From positions 62,001 through 126,000 of the forward strand of contig CAWENX010000005.1 in NCBI GenBank assembly GCA_963810555.1: DNA of 64,000 nucleotides, given 5' to 3'. The notes beneath the pieces are model-generated. The model had not been told where the DNA came from. It did not search any database and saw nothing but the letters and a program-made list of their open reading frames with translations. Below are positions 17,904 to 26,317 of this stretch, piece by piece (the first letter of the stretch is position 1; the number at the start of each line of letters is the position of its first letter). The position numbers were made by a program, and so were the translations under genes. The DNA is from G963677325 sp963810555 (lineage in GTDB: Bacteria; Bacteroidota; Bacteroidia; Bacteroidales; Prolixibacteraceae).

Positions 17904-18659
17904 ATGAATAAAGCAGAGAGCAAAGTGCTAAGAGCAAAGAGCATAGGACGGGGAACGGAGACCGAAGACCGGAGACCGGAAAACGGGGAACGGAGAAGGG
18001 AATACGGAATGTCTCCTACATTCTCCCGTCCCCGGTCTCCGTTTTCCGGTCTCCCTTTTTCCTTCTCCCTTTTAGTTCTATTGATGCTATTGTCATTAAG
18101 AGGTATATGTCAGACAACCGATGATTATATATATCAGGCCAAAATAAATTTTGACAATAAGGATTTTAAACAGGCCGTATTTTTTTACACAAAAGCTATT
18201 GATACTAATCCGGGGGATACTGCGGCCTGGTGTGGAAGAGCACGGGCAGAGGTTGAACTGGAAGATTTTCAGGGAGCAATCGATGATTATTCAAAAAGTT
18301 CAGAGCTGTATCCTAAAAATGCAGATACCTTTTTCAGGAGAGCTTATGTCAAATTTTATTCAAGGGATATTAAGGGAGCAATTGAAGATTTTACAAGGGC
18401 GATAAAGTTGAATCCCAAATATAGTGAATACTATCGGTCAAGAGGATACGCCAAATCAGTATTATCAGATTATAAAGGAGCTATCCCTGATTATAATATG
18501 GCCATAAAGAATGACTCGGCGAACGCTGAAGCCTGGTATAACAGGGGGGTAGCAAAAATTAAGATAAGTCAAAAAGAAAGCGGGTGTCTGGACTTAAAAA
18601 AGGGTGCCGATTTTAAGTTTGATAAAGCGATTGATCTGTTTGGAAAATACTGTCAATAA
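17904..18659 (+). CDS. secreted TPR protein with repeat-derived N-terminus
   Basis: A TPR protein with four or five repeats between about 80 and 240 (for example DFKQAVFFYTKAIDTNPGD, AEVELEDFQGAIDDYSKS, DIKGAIEDFTRAIKLNPKY). The frame from ATG 17904 begins MNK and then reads through the heptad array as arginine/glutamate-rich sequence before a hydrophobic segment, FSLLVLLMLLSL, that ends RGICQ like a signal peptide. The array seems to have been inserted between MNK and the hydrophobic core while keeping the frame open. An in-frame ATG at 18009 would give a shorter leader with an Arg-containing N-region. Which start is used is unresolved; the TPR part is secure. Confidence 0.75.
   Translation: MNKAESKVLRAKSIGRGTETEDRRPENGERRREYGMSPTFSRPRSPFSGLPFSFSLLVLLMLLSLRGICQTTDDYIYQAKINFDNKDFKQAVFFYTKAIDTNPGDTAAWCGRARAEVELEDFQGAIDDYSKSSELYPKNADTFFRRAYVKFYSRDIKGAIEDFTRAIKLNPKYSEYYRSRGYAKSVLSDYKGAIPDYNMAIKNDSANAEAWYNRGVAKIKISQKESGCLDLKKGADFKFDKAIDLFGKYCQ
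17913..18073. repeat. long heptad array inside a signal-peptide coding region
   Basis: Words such as GCAGAGA, GCAAAGT, GCTAAGA, GCAAAGA change to CCGGAGA-type and then to the complementary CCGGTCT/CCTTCTC-type, in 7-bp steps. It starts one codon after ATGAATAAA and ends at the hydrophobic core of the leader peptide. Confidence 0.8.
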
Positions 18660-18687
18660 TTCGTAATTCTTACTAAACCTAAACTAA

Positions 18688-19329
18688 ATGAGGAATGCCT
18701 TGAGTATTAAAATCCTCTCCATTTCGGAATTATTAGTATTGTTGATCCTCCCTTTACCGTTTCTCCATCTTAATGTCTGGTATGTAGTCCTTACTATATT
18801 GATCGTTCTTTCATCGAGGTATTTGCGAAAAGAGAGTTGGTCCAGCTATGGTTTTATTAAAATCAGACAAAAAGAATTTTATCTTGCAGTCATTATCGGG
18901 ATAATTTTTGGATTCCTGGATAACTTCGTGACAGAACCCATCATTACGAAAATAACCGGCGCAGAACCTGATTTGTCTGCTTATGAAGGAGTGAAAGGCA
19001 GCATAAGCGGATTGATTGGAATGCTTGCAATCGGGTGGGTGGTAGGAGGTTTTTTTGAAGAGTTCTTTTTCAGGGGATATCTGTTTTATCGTTTCAGGAC
19101 TCTTATTAATAATACTCTGTTATATAAATGGTTAACTATTGGTCTGACAAGTATTGTTTTTGCTTTTGCACACAATTATCAGGGCATCGGAGGTATAGTC
19201 GGCACTTTCATTTTTGCAATCATCATGGGCTTGTTTTATTTTTATTTTAAACGAAATGTGTGGTACTTGTTCCTGATACATGGTTTTTATGATACGGTGG
19301 GTATAGTCTTGCTTTTTTTGGGGAAGTAA
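18688..19329 (+). CDS. CPBP family intramembrane glutamic endopeptidase
   Basis: A 213-residue multi-helix inner-membrane protein of the CPBP/CAAX (ABI) group. The catalytic EE pair and Arg are in EEFFFRG at 124-130, a His at 162 (FAFAHN) and a second His at 198 (HGFYD). All residues known to be needed in this family are present. The substrate is unknown. It follows the TPR gene by 28 bp. Confidence 0.88.
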   Translation: MRNALSIKILSISELLVLLILPLPFLHLNVWYVVLTILIVLSSRYLRKESWSSYGFIKIRQKEFYLAVIIGIIFGFLDNFVTEPIITKITGAEPDLSAYEGVKGSISGLIGMLAIGWVVGGFFEEFFFRGYLFYRFRTLINNTLLYKWLTIGLTSIVFAFAHNYQGIGGIVGTFIFAIIMGLFYFYFKRNVWYLFLIHGFYDTVGIVLLFLGK

Positions 19330-19394
19330 TGCCCGGTCAGAATAAAATTGTATATTTTGCAGATTAATCTTAAAACTTCGGAAATCAAAAGAAT

Positions 19395-20762
19395 ATGCTT
19401 ATACAAAAGTCAATCTGCAATGTTCGTAAGCTTTTCAAACTAAAAACGCCTTTCATGAAACTGTGCGCTGCAATATTATTCCTTCAAATTTTCTTTGCTG
19501 GAACGGTCAGTGGAGCAGCCAAACTTCGGGTAAGCAAAAACCGGCATTACATTGAAACCACCGATGGAAAACCATTTTTCTATCTTGGTGATACCGAATG
19601 GCTTCTCAACAGGCACAGTGATGAACAAATTAAGACATTATTGGACGATCGGGCCTCCAAAGGTTTTACTGTCATACAGGTATTTGCAAGCCGCAATTGG
19701 AAAGCCCCGCAGGATTATGCCAGGATGGATTTTAACGGAAATTTGCCCTTCATCAATAACGATGTAACACAACTTGATACAGCTTATTGGAACCGCTGGA
19801 GATGGATTGCCGGTCAGTGTCAGAAGCGGAATCTGATTCTGGCCTTACATATTGGTGAACCGGGACGAAAGGAACCTCCGTGGTTTTGTACTGACATGAA
19901 CCAATGTTATGAATACGGCCGAAAAATTGGAGAAACCTTCCGGGATAAAAACAACATCATTTTTAATATCGGTCAGGATATGCATGGCAATGCAGGTGTC
20001 GGTGAAGAAGGTTGGCGGGCTATCGCTGAAGGAGTCGCCGATGGAGTGAATCACGTGAACAAATACGACGGTAAGGCAGATTATTCGACAACCTTTATGA
20101 CTTTTCATCCCTCGGGCGGTGCTCCTTATACATCTTCTGCATGGTTCCATTCCGATCCCTGGCTCGATGCCAATGGCGCTGAAGTCTGGCATAAAACCGG
20201 CACAGTTTATAATGTAGTAATCAGTGATTACAATAAAAATAATCCGGTAAAGCCCATTCTTATGGTCGAGGGTTGGTACGAAGCCGAAAATGAATGTACT
20301 CCGCGAATGGTACGCAATGAAGCCTGGCACGCCTTTTTTGCAGGAGGATTTTATGGTTACGGGCATAAGGATAACTGGGCGCAATGGGAAAGCATTGATT
20401 ACATTGATTCCCCTGGAGCAAGACAAATGGGCGTATTAGCAAAATTTATGAAATTGAGAAAGTGGTGGAATTTAATCCCTGATCAGAAGATCATCATATC
20501 CGGAACCGGTGAAGACAGCTCACTTAAAACGGCTGTTAAATCCAGTGACGGTGAAGCGTGCTATATTTATTTCCCGGACAATACATCTGCTGAGATAACT
20601 TTGAATCTCATTTCTGCAGGTAAAAACGCCAGGGCCATATGGTTTGATCCCCGCAATGGCAACACTCAGTCAGGCAGCTCTTACAAAACTTCTCAGACCG
20701 TTGCCTTTTCCCCTCCGCAGGGTTGGGAAGATGCAGTCCTGTGCCTGACTGCCGAAAAGTGA
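19395..20762 (+). CDS. GH140-like (DUF4038) secreted glycoside hydrolase
   Basis: A 455-residue secreted TIM-barrel enzyme similar to the DUF4038/apiosidase (GH140) group. An in-frame ATG at 19455 begins a conventional signal peptide (MKLCAAILFLQIFF), so the native start may be there. Barrel motifs are GDTEWLL early, DDRASKGFTVIQV, ILALHIGEPG, NIGQDMHGN, and LMVEGWYE with a likely catalytic Glu. The last about 90 residues form a strand-rich C-terminal domain. The target would be a branched plant or algal polysaccharide. An IS element sits just after the stop codon but leaves the gene intact. Confidence 0.8.
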   Translation: MLIQKSICNVRKLFKLKTPFMKLCAAILFLQIFFAGTVSGAAKLRVSKNRHYIETTDGKPFFYLGDTEWLLNRHSDEQIKTLLDDRASKGFTVIQVFASRNWKAPQDYARMDFNGNLPFINNDVTQLDTAYWNRWRWIAGQCQKRNLILALHIGEPGRKEPPWFCTDMNQCYEYGRKIGETFRDKNNIIFNIGQDMHGNAGVGEEGWRAIAEGVADGVNHVNKYDGKADYSTTFMTFHPSGGAPYTSSAWFHSDPWLDANGAEVWHKTGTVYNVVISDYNKNNPVKPILMVEGWYEAENECTPRMVRNEAWHAFFAGGFYGYGHKDNWAQWESIDYIDSPGARQMGVLAKFMKLRKWWNLIPDQKIIISGTGEDSSLKTAVKSSDGEACYIYFPDNTSAEITLNLISAGKNARAIWFDPRNGNTQSGSSYKTSQTVAFSPPQGWEDAVLCLTAEK

Positions 20763-20765
20763 ACG

Positions 20766-20826
20766 TGATTTTTGCCTGCAAAGGTTGCCATCAGAACTCT
20801 TTGTCCGAGCCGAATTTACTTTTTTT
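20766..20826. repeat. left copy of the 61-bp target duplication
   Basis: This 61-bp segment, starting 3 nt after the glycosidase stop, is repeated without visible difference at 22433-22493 on the other side of the IS. It ends in a run of seven T. Confidence 0.9.
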
Positions 20827-20893
20827 CCTGACTTGTCTCCCCCCTTAAAGAGCTGAAAAAATATGTGTTGTAAATCAGCCAAATAGCATCATA

Positions 20894-20916
20894 AAAAACT
20901 AAATTTGTCGCACTAA
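20894..20916. repeat. 23-bp internal direct repeat of the IS, left copy
   Basis: The sequence beginning AAAAACTAAATTTGTCGC is repeated at 22395-22417. The left copy lies just upstream of the transposase ATG; the right copy encodes the transposase C-terminus KLNLSH and stop. Confidence 0.9.
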
Positions 20917-20926
20917 GGCGATTTTT

Positions 20927-22417
20927 ATGTTGTATATAAGGGTGGTGAAGACTGCATCCGATTCACAAGCTGTACAAGTTGTTTATTACAGAAACAGAAG
21001 ACGTATTGTTTATAAGCACATCGGTTCTGGCAAAACCGACAAGGAGATTGCAGATTTAAAATTAGTTGCCCAGGATTTTATTGACAACTATTTACCTGCT
21101 CTTTCACTATTTGAAGAAACCAGATTCAATAACCTGCTTTACCTCGATAAAAGTGAATTCCTGGGTGTTTACTATACGTTTTTCTATGAAATTGTTTGGG
21201 GATTGATGAACAAGATGGGCATAACCAGGATAAAAAAACAGTTGCTCCTGGATTTGGTAATTGTCAGGATGATAGAACCGGCTTCCAAACTCCGTTCAAT
21301 AGAACTTTTGGACACCTGTTTTGGCATCACACACCGAAGGCAGAGTTATTATAAGTCTCAATCAAAATGGCTCGAATTAAAATCGGAAATTGAATCGATT
21401 GCAGTAAATTTTGCAAAAGAGAACTACTCATTCAATTTTGATTTGTTGTTTTATGATGTAACGACCTTGTATTTTGAAACTTTCGGGGAAGATGGGCTCA
21501 GGAAAAACGGTTTTTCCAAAGACAACAAGTCGCAACAGCCACAGATTTTAGTGGCATTGATGGTTACAAAAGAAGGGTTTCCAATTGCTTACGAGGTATT
21601 TTCGGGCAATACTTTCGAAGGGCACACGATTATCCCCGTTGTCAATGATTTTATTCGAAAACATTCAGTAAAAGAATTTACGGTAGTTGCTGATGCAGCA
21701 ATGATTAGCACTGAAAACATTAAACAGTTGACAGAGAACAACATCAATTACATTGTTGGTGCAAGGTTGGGAAACCTGTCCAATGAACACATTGAGCAGA
21801 TTGATAGAAATATCTCTCGCGAAGATGACAAAAGCATCAGGATCAGAACAGATAACGGATTCTTGATTTGCAGTTACTCTTCGTCACGGTATCGAAAAGA
21901 TAAACACGAAATGGATATACAAATCGAAAAGGCAAAATACATTGTAGAAAACCCGTCGAAGAATAAAAAATTAAAATTTACCAAATCAAACGGGCAAAAC
22001 CTTGAGCTCAATCAAAAACTCATTGACAAAACCCGAAAACTACTGGGGGTCAAAGGCTATTACACCAATCTGGAAGAAAATGTACTGAGCAATAAAACCG
22101 TCATGGAACGCTACCATGAGCTTTACAGAATTGAACAAGCCTTCAGGATTTCCAAGAATGATTTACAGACCAGGCCCATATTCCATTTTAAGGAAGACCC
22201 CATCAAACTCCACATTCTAATTTGTTTTATGGCACTGGCAGTGTCAAAGCACATCGAACTTCAGACCAATATATCAATAAAAAAATTTATCACCGAATCA
22301 AAAAAAGTCACCGACGCAAGACTGCTCAATACATTAACCAATAAGGAAATTAAAATAAGAACTAAAATCTCTCCCGATTTTATGAAAATTATTCAAAAAC
22401 TAAATTTGTCGCACTAA
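20927..22417 (+). CDS. IS1634-type (IS4-like) DDE transposase
   Basis: A 496-residue transposase. The probable catalytic triad is Asp177 (FYDVTTLYFE), Asp256 (VVADAAMIS) and Glu403 in YHELYRIEQAFR, the Y-x2-R-x3-E-type signature of IS4-related enzymes. The long beta insertion between the second Asp and the Glu is present, and the length is normal for the group. The frame is unbroken, so the element could be active. The last seven codons coincide with the right 23-bp internal repeat. Confidence 0.93.
   Translation: MLYIRVVKTASDSQAVQVVYYRNRRRIVYKHIGSGKTDKEIADLKLVAQDFIDNYLPALSLFEETRFNNLLYLDKSEFLGVYYTFFYEIVWGLMNKMGITRIKKQLLLDLVIVRMIEPASKLRSIELLDTCFGITHRRQSYYKSQSKWLELKSEIESIAVNFAKENYSFNFDLLFYDVTTLYFETFGEDGLRKNGFSKDNKSQQPQILVALMVTKEGFPIAYEVFSGNTFEGHTIIPVVNDFIRKHSVKEFTVVADAAMISTENIKQLTENNINYIVGARLGNLSNEHIEQIDRNISREDDKSIRIRTDNGFLICSYSSSRYRKDKHEMDIQIEKAKYIVENPSKNKKLKFTKSNGQNLELNQKLIDKTRKLLGVKGYYTNLEENVLSNKTVMERYHELYRIEQAFRISKNDLQTRPIFHFKEDPIKLHILICFMALAVSKHIELQTNISIKKFITESKKVTDARLLNTLTNKEIKIRTKISPDFMKIIQKLNLSH
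22395..22417. repeat. 23-bp internal direct repeat of the IS, right copy
   Basis: It matches 20894-20916 exactly and spans the last codons and stop of the transposase gene. Confidence 0.9.
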
Positions 22418-22432
22418 AGGGGACAAGTCAGG

Positions 22433-22493
22433 TGATTTTTGCCTGCAAAGGTTGCCATCAGAACTCTTTGTCCGAGCCGAATTTACTTTTTTT
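22433..22493. repeat. right copy of the 61-bp target duplication
   Basis: It matches 20766-20826 base for base as read, then continues CTCTTAATCTGACC into flanking sequence. Confidence 0.9.
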
Positions 22494-22846
22494 CTCTTAA
22501 TCTGACCACAATTGTCTTCTCAGAGATATTACTTTCCCCCATTCAAAGTCGTATCATGGCCATACCAACTCTATACCTTCTACACTATATCTGCACTATT
22601 TCTGCACTATATCTGCACTAATTAGTGTAAAAATAGTTTTTAAATAGTGTAGAAATAGTTTTTATAATATAGTCCTGATATGGGCATGGTACAGGGAATG
22701 TATGATGAAGGTCTTCAGTGATAAGTGAAAAGAATTAACCTTTAATGCTTTAAACCAGGGATATGTCGAGATATAGCACATTTTTTAATTAGAATTCAGG
22801 TTATTAGCAAGAAAAACTTTAATTTGTTATAGGAAATTTCGAGTCT
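22494..22846. other. intergenic region with 11-bp array B
   Basis: No gene is supported in 353 bp. It contains the 11-bp-period array at 22551-22692 and AT-rich leader sequence before the Omp85-type gene. Confidence 0.6.
22551..22692. repeat. 11-bp-period inverted array with terminal inverted repeats (locus B)
   Basis: Direct units ACCTTCTACAC, TATATCTGCAC, TATTTCTGCAC, TATATCTGCAC are followed in register by inverted units GTGTAAAAATA, GTTTTTAAATA, GTGTAGAAATA, GTTTTTATAAT. The whole is bounded by GTATCATGGCCATACC at 22551 and its imperfect complement (13 of 16 positions) ending at 22692. Confidence 0.8.
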
Positions 22847-24736
22847 ATGCGTTACCTGGTGCTTATTTTATTCATTGGATTTCTGCTTACAGGTGGATAC
22901 GGTTCCCGTCTATTCGCACAGGAAAATTATGAAATCAGAAACGTCAAATTTCATGGGAATAAAACCCTAAGCAGCAGTTTTTTGCTGGATCATATGGGAA
23001 TTAAGAAGGTCTCCGGACTGGAGAAACTGCTGACCAAAAAACAGCCCTCCATTTATAACGAGACCATGATTTCCCTTGCAATGGAACGATTGACAAGGAC
23101 ATATCAAAGTGAAGGCTTTCTTGATGTTAAGGATTCACTGCTTCCCCCGGAGATGAATAATAAAAAACAGACTGTTAAGCTTACGATCAATATTGTTGAA
23201 GGAAAACCCGTCCTTGTGGACTCTGTAAAAATTTCCCTGAGTCCCGGCAAAAATGAAATCCGGCCGGTTCAATCCAGTCCCGGATCGGGTTCTTCGATTC
23301 AAAGCCTTAATTTTGATTCCCTTCGAAAAAAGGTGATCCGTAAACTGGAGTTAAAAAAAGGAAAACGTTTTCGGGATGAATCTCTTTATAATGATGTTAG
23401 CCTCATCGAAGACGCCTTACAGCAAAAAGGATATGCGTACGCAAATGTAAATTTCAGCTTAAATCTGAAGCCGGAAAGCTTACGAACCTCAATTTCCTAT
23501 TCTGTCATTCCCGGACCTCTCTGCTATTTCGGAGAAACTTCCATATCAGGATATAAACATGTAAAAGAATCATTAATCCTTAAACAGATGGACTACAAAG
23601 CCGGAGAGAGATACGACCAGTCGCTGCTTTCCAAAACCCGAAAGGACTTATATCAGCTCCAGTTATTTCGTGTGGCTTCGGTTTTGCCTCAGACAGACTC
23701 CGCTACTCAGCGCAATCCTGTTCCGGTTAAGATTTATATCCAGGAATCCCCAAGGGTAAGTACGCGATTTGGAGTAGGATACGGAACTGAGGATAAATTC
23801 CGTGCTTTCGCCCACCTGACCTACAGGGGTTTTCTGGGAGATGCGCGCCGTATTGAACTCGCCCTTAATCACTCGGCACTTCAACCCTATTCGGCTGATC
23901 TGAAATTGATTCAACCACAGTTTCTCAGTAAAAAAGGCACTCTCGGAATCAATCCCTTTATTGGTCATAATACTGAACCGGGTTACAACATAAAGCATTT
24001 CGGGATCAATGTTCCCTTCACCTGGAATTTCTCTGATGTTTTGAACTCTACGTTGACTTATTACCTGGAAAAAGTGCAGCAACAATTGGGACTTGGCGAC
24101 ACAATCTATTCAAATAGGGAAAGCTCAAAATTTCTCTACAATAAGTCCGGACTTTTATTGGGCACAGTTTTCAATAATTCGAATCCAAAATTTTCACCCG
24201 GGCATGGTGAATATCTGACTCTCGGCTTTAAATTGAATGGTTATCTCTTTGGGGGCGATTTTAATTATACAAGGCTTTATGGCGATTTCCGTGCTTACCG
24301 TCAAGTCGGTGACGGTAATTGGATTGTCGCTTTTCGGATTATGGCCGGCGGGATAAACTCTTCGAATTCAAGTGGGTACATTCCGGTCGAAGACCGGTTT
24401 TATGCAGGGGGTGCCAATTCAGTCCGCGGTTGGAGCCGTTCCGAATTGGGGCCTAAACGGAGCGACGGAACTCCTTCGGGTGGAAAAAGCATCATGGAAG
24501 GTAATCTTGAATTCCGCTTCCCTCTTGTCTGGAAATTGCGCAGCGTGCTTTTTATGGATACAGGTAATGTCTGGAGTGAATCTTATTATTATCGTCTAAA
24601 TGAACTGGCTTATGCTGCAGGAACAGGGCTCCGTCTGGAAACTCCTGTGGGACCTATACGTTTTGATGTGGGCTTCCCGATATATAACAAAAAAACAAGC
24701 CCACAGTTCTTCATCAGTGTAGGACAGGCATTTTAA
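22847..24736 (+). CDS. Omp85 family outer membrane assembly protein (BamA/TamA-like)
   Basis: A 629-residue outer-membrane protein with a signal peptide (about 1-25, not a lipoprotein), about three POTRA-like modules to residue 300 (ENYEIRNVKFHGNKTLS; RPVQ... KGKRFRDESLYNDVSLIEDALQQKGYAYA; LCYFGETSISGYKHV), and a 16-strand-type barrel. The conserved lid motif is seen as GGANSVRGWSRSELGP, and the protein ends in Phe (VGQAF). Members fold other beta-barrel proteins or export lipids and proteins. It is shorter than a canonical five-POTRA BamA, so a TamA-like or surface-antigen paralogue is more likely. Confidence 0.88.
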   Translation: MRYLVLILFIGFLLTGGYGSRLFAQENYEIRNVKFHGNKTLSSSFLLDHMGIKKVSGLEKLLTKKQPSIYNETMISLAMERLTRTYQSEGFLDVKDSLLPPEMNNKKQTVKLTINIVEGKPVLVDSVKISLSPGKNEIRPVQSSPGSGSSIQSLNFDSLRKKVIRKLELKKGKRFRDESLYNDVSLIEDALQQKGYAYANVNFSLNLKPESLRTSISYSVIPGPLCYFGETSISGYKHVKESLILKQMDYKAGERYDQSLLSKTRKDLYQLQLFRVASVLPQTDSATQRNPVPVKIYIQESPRVSTRFGVGYGTEDKFRAFAHLTYRGFLGDARRIELALNHSALQPYSADLKLIQPQFLSKKGTLGINPFIGHNTEPGYNIKHFGINVPFTWNFSDVLNSTLTYYLEKVQQQLGLGDTIYSNRESSKFLYNKSGLLLGTVFNNSNPKFSPGHGEYLTLGFKLNGYLFGGDFNYTRLYGDFRAYRQVGDGNWIVAFRIMAGGINSSNSSGYIPVEDRFYAGGANSVRGWSRSELGPKRSDGTPSGGKSIMEGNLEFRFPLVWKLRSVLFMDTGNVWSESYYYRLNELAYAAGTGLRLETPVGPIRFDVGFPIYNKKTSPQFFISVGQAF

Positions 24737-24820
24737 GAGTCCCGAAAGCGTTTAAAAGAAATCAGTCACGAAGTTTCGGGAATAATGAGTTGCAAGTTAA
24801 AAGCTTTAGGTATGTTAATG

Positions 24821-24855
24821 CCTATTACCTATCCCCTATTCCCTATTGCCTGATT
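24821..24855. repeat. heptad array carrying the cca stop codon
   Basis: CCTATTA, CCTATCC, CCTATTC, CCTATTG, CCTGATT in exact 7-bp steps. The TAG stop of the minus-strand cca gene (24843-24845) lies inside the fourth unit. Confidence 0.85.
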
Positions 24856-26264
24856 TTTAATCCTAATTCCCTCCCCTTTTCAATCATAAACCTGTAAGCT
24901 TCATCATAATTGTTGTGAATTTCTCCCTCAAGAATAGCTTCTTTTATAGCTGACTTTATCAACCCAATTTCACGACCAGGAGGCAAATCAAATGTTTCCA
25001 TTATGATCTCACCCGTGATGGGAGGCTGAAAATTCCTGATGGCATCGCGATTTTCAATGTCCCTGAGTTTTTCCCTTACCAGTTGAAAATTTGTAAGGAA
25101 GAGGCTGACCTTATCCGGGTTTTTTGAAGTGATATCGGCTTCGCAGAGGGTCATCAGATCGTCTATATCATCGCCGGCATCAAAAAGAAGACGCCTCACA
25201 GCTGAGTCAGTAACCACTTCCTCTGATAATACGATAGGCCTCATATGCAGGGAGACCATCTTCTGAACATATTTCATTTTCTCATTCAAAGGAAGTTTAA
25301 GTCTTCCGAACACTACAGGAACCAGTTTCTCACCAATAAAATTATGGGCATGAAAGGTCCACCCAGATTTTGGATCATAACGTTTGGTAAGAGGTTTGGC
25401 TATATCATGAAGCAACGCCGCCCAGCGAAGCCATAAATTATCCGTATTATTAGAAATACGGTCAAGCACTTCAAGGGTATGATAAAAATTATCCTTATGT
25501 CCGATGCCGTTTCGGGTTTCGCGTCCTTTGAGATTTTGAACCTCAGGCAAAATAATTCTAAGCAGACCCGTTTTTTCAAGTAGCTTGAATCCTATAGAAG
25601 GAACAGGAGCCAGGATTATTTTATTTATTTCATCTGTAATCCGTTCTCTCGAAACAATGCCAATCCTTTCTGATTCCTGGGATATGGCATTTAAAGTATT
25701 ATCCTCGATCCTGAAATTCAATTGTGCGGCGAACCTGATTGCCCTCATCATCCTTAAAGGATCATCAGAAAAAGTAATTTCCGGTTTAAGGGGAGTTCTG
25801 ATAATTCTGTTTTGGAGATCATTAATTCCGTCAAATGAATCGAGGATACTGCCAAACCTGTCCTGATTCAAACATATGGCTAATGTGTTAATAGTAAAAT
25901 CACGGCGTTTCTGATCGTCTTCCAGTGTCCCGTCTTCCACGATGGGCTTACGGCTGTCTTTTCGATAGGATTCTTTCCTCGCACCAACAAATTCGAAATC
26001 GATCCGGTCAAAATTGAACATTGCAGTGCCGAAACTTTTAAATACTGTTACTTTCAGTTTCGGGTCAAGTTTAGCAGCCACCTTCTTTGCTAGTTTAATA
26101 CCGCTTCCAACGCTTACAATATCAATATCGGATATTTCTTTTTTACGGTCAAGCAGCAAGTCACGGACAAATCCACCGACAACGTAGGTTTCCATTCCTT
26201 CACTGTCCGCGATTTCCCTGATGCACTTAAATACCGAATGATTTAACCAACGTTCAATATTCAA
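24843..26264 (-). CDS. cca: CCA tRNA nucleotidyltransferase with HD domain
   Basis: Adds or repairs the 3' CCA of tRNAs in the cytoplasm. The 473 residues show the class II nucleotidyltransferase head motif VVGGFVRDLLL at about 28-38, the metal-binding DIDIVS at about 45-50, the ARKESYRKDSRKP loop, RDFTINTLA, and an HD domain (WLRWAALLHDIAKP). The start is TTG: an in-frame TGA lies two codons upstream, and homologues begin at this point (MNIERWLN). That TTG sits inside an ATTGAAC/ATTGAAT heptad array, and the stop codon sits inside another array. Confidence 0.93.
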   Translation of the reverse strand: MNIERWLNHSVFKCIREIADSEGMETYVVGGFVRDLLLDRKKEISDIDIVSVGSGIKLAKKVAAKLDPKLKVTVFKSFGTAMFNFDRIDFEFVGARKESYRKDSRKPIVEDGTLEDDQKRRDFTINTLAICLNQDRFGSILDSFDGINDLQNRIIRTPLKPEITFSDDPLRMMRAIRFAAQLNFRIEDNTLNAISQESERIGIVSRERITDEINKIILAPVPSIGFKLLEKTGLLRIILPEVQNLKGRETRNGIGHKDNFYHTLEVLDRISNNTDNLWLRWAALLHDIAKPLTKRYDPKSGWTFHAHNFIGEKLVPVVFGRLKLPLNEKMKYVQKMVSLHMRPIVLSEEVVTDSAVRRLLFDAGDDIDDLMTLCEADITSKNPDKVSLFLTNFQLVREKLRDIENRDAIRNFQPPITGEIIMETFDLPPGREIGLIKSAIKEAILEGEIHNNYDEAYRFMIEKGRELGLKIRQ

Positions 26265-26275
26265 TGTTCAATATA
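26256..26275. repeat. ATTGAAC heptads at the cca start
   Basis: Read on the minus strand: ATTGAAC, ATTGAAT, ATTGAAC. The TTG in the middle unit is the cca start codon. The same word precedes the ABC ATPase at 13473-13507. Confidence 0.75.
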
Positions 26276-26287
26276 TTAAAGAGTTTA

Positions 26288-26317
26288 CAAATTTAGTCAA
26301 TAATGGGCAAAGGGCAA
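26288..26317 (-). promoter_or_regulatory. Bacteroidota-type promoter for cca
   Basis: On the minus strand, TTG (26315-26317), a 19-bp spacer, then TAAATTTG (26288-26295) match the -33/-7 pattern of the phylum's primary sigma factor. The -33 side lies in the heptad array. Confidence 0.6.

Larger units (their letters stand above)
20827..22432 (+). mobile_element. IS1634-type insertion sequence with long target duplication
   Basis: The element of 1606 bp is bounded by an 11-bp perfect terminal inverted repeat (CCTGACTTGTC at 20827-20837 and its complement at 22422-22432), with weaker C-rich pairing further in. It carries one transposase gene. The flanks are 61-bp direct repeats; long and variable target duplications are known for the IS1634 and IS1549 elements, which supports the family call. 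The perfect TSD and open transposase frame suggest a recent insertion. Confidence 0.9.

Noticed and set aside
17904..18073. Diversity-generating retroelement target
   Set aside because: No reverse transcriptase or template repeat is seen, and the variation is in repeat words, not adenine positions.
19845..20426. 193-codon minus-strand frame opposite the GH140-like gene
   Set aside because: Shadow frame with His/Cys-rich random composition and no recognisable motif.
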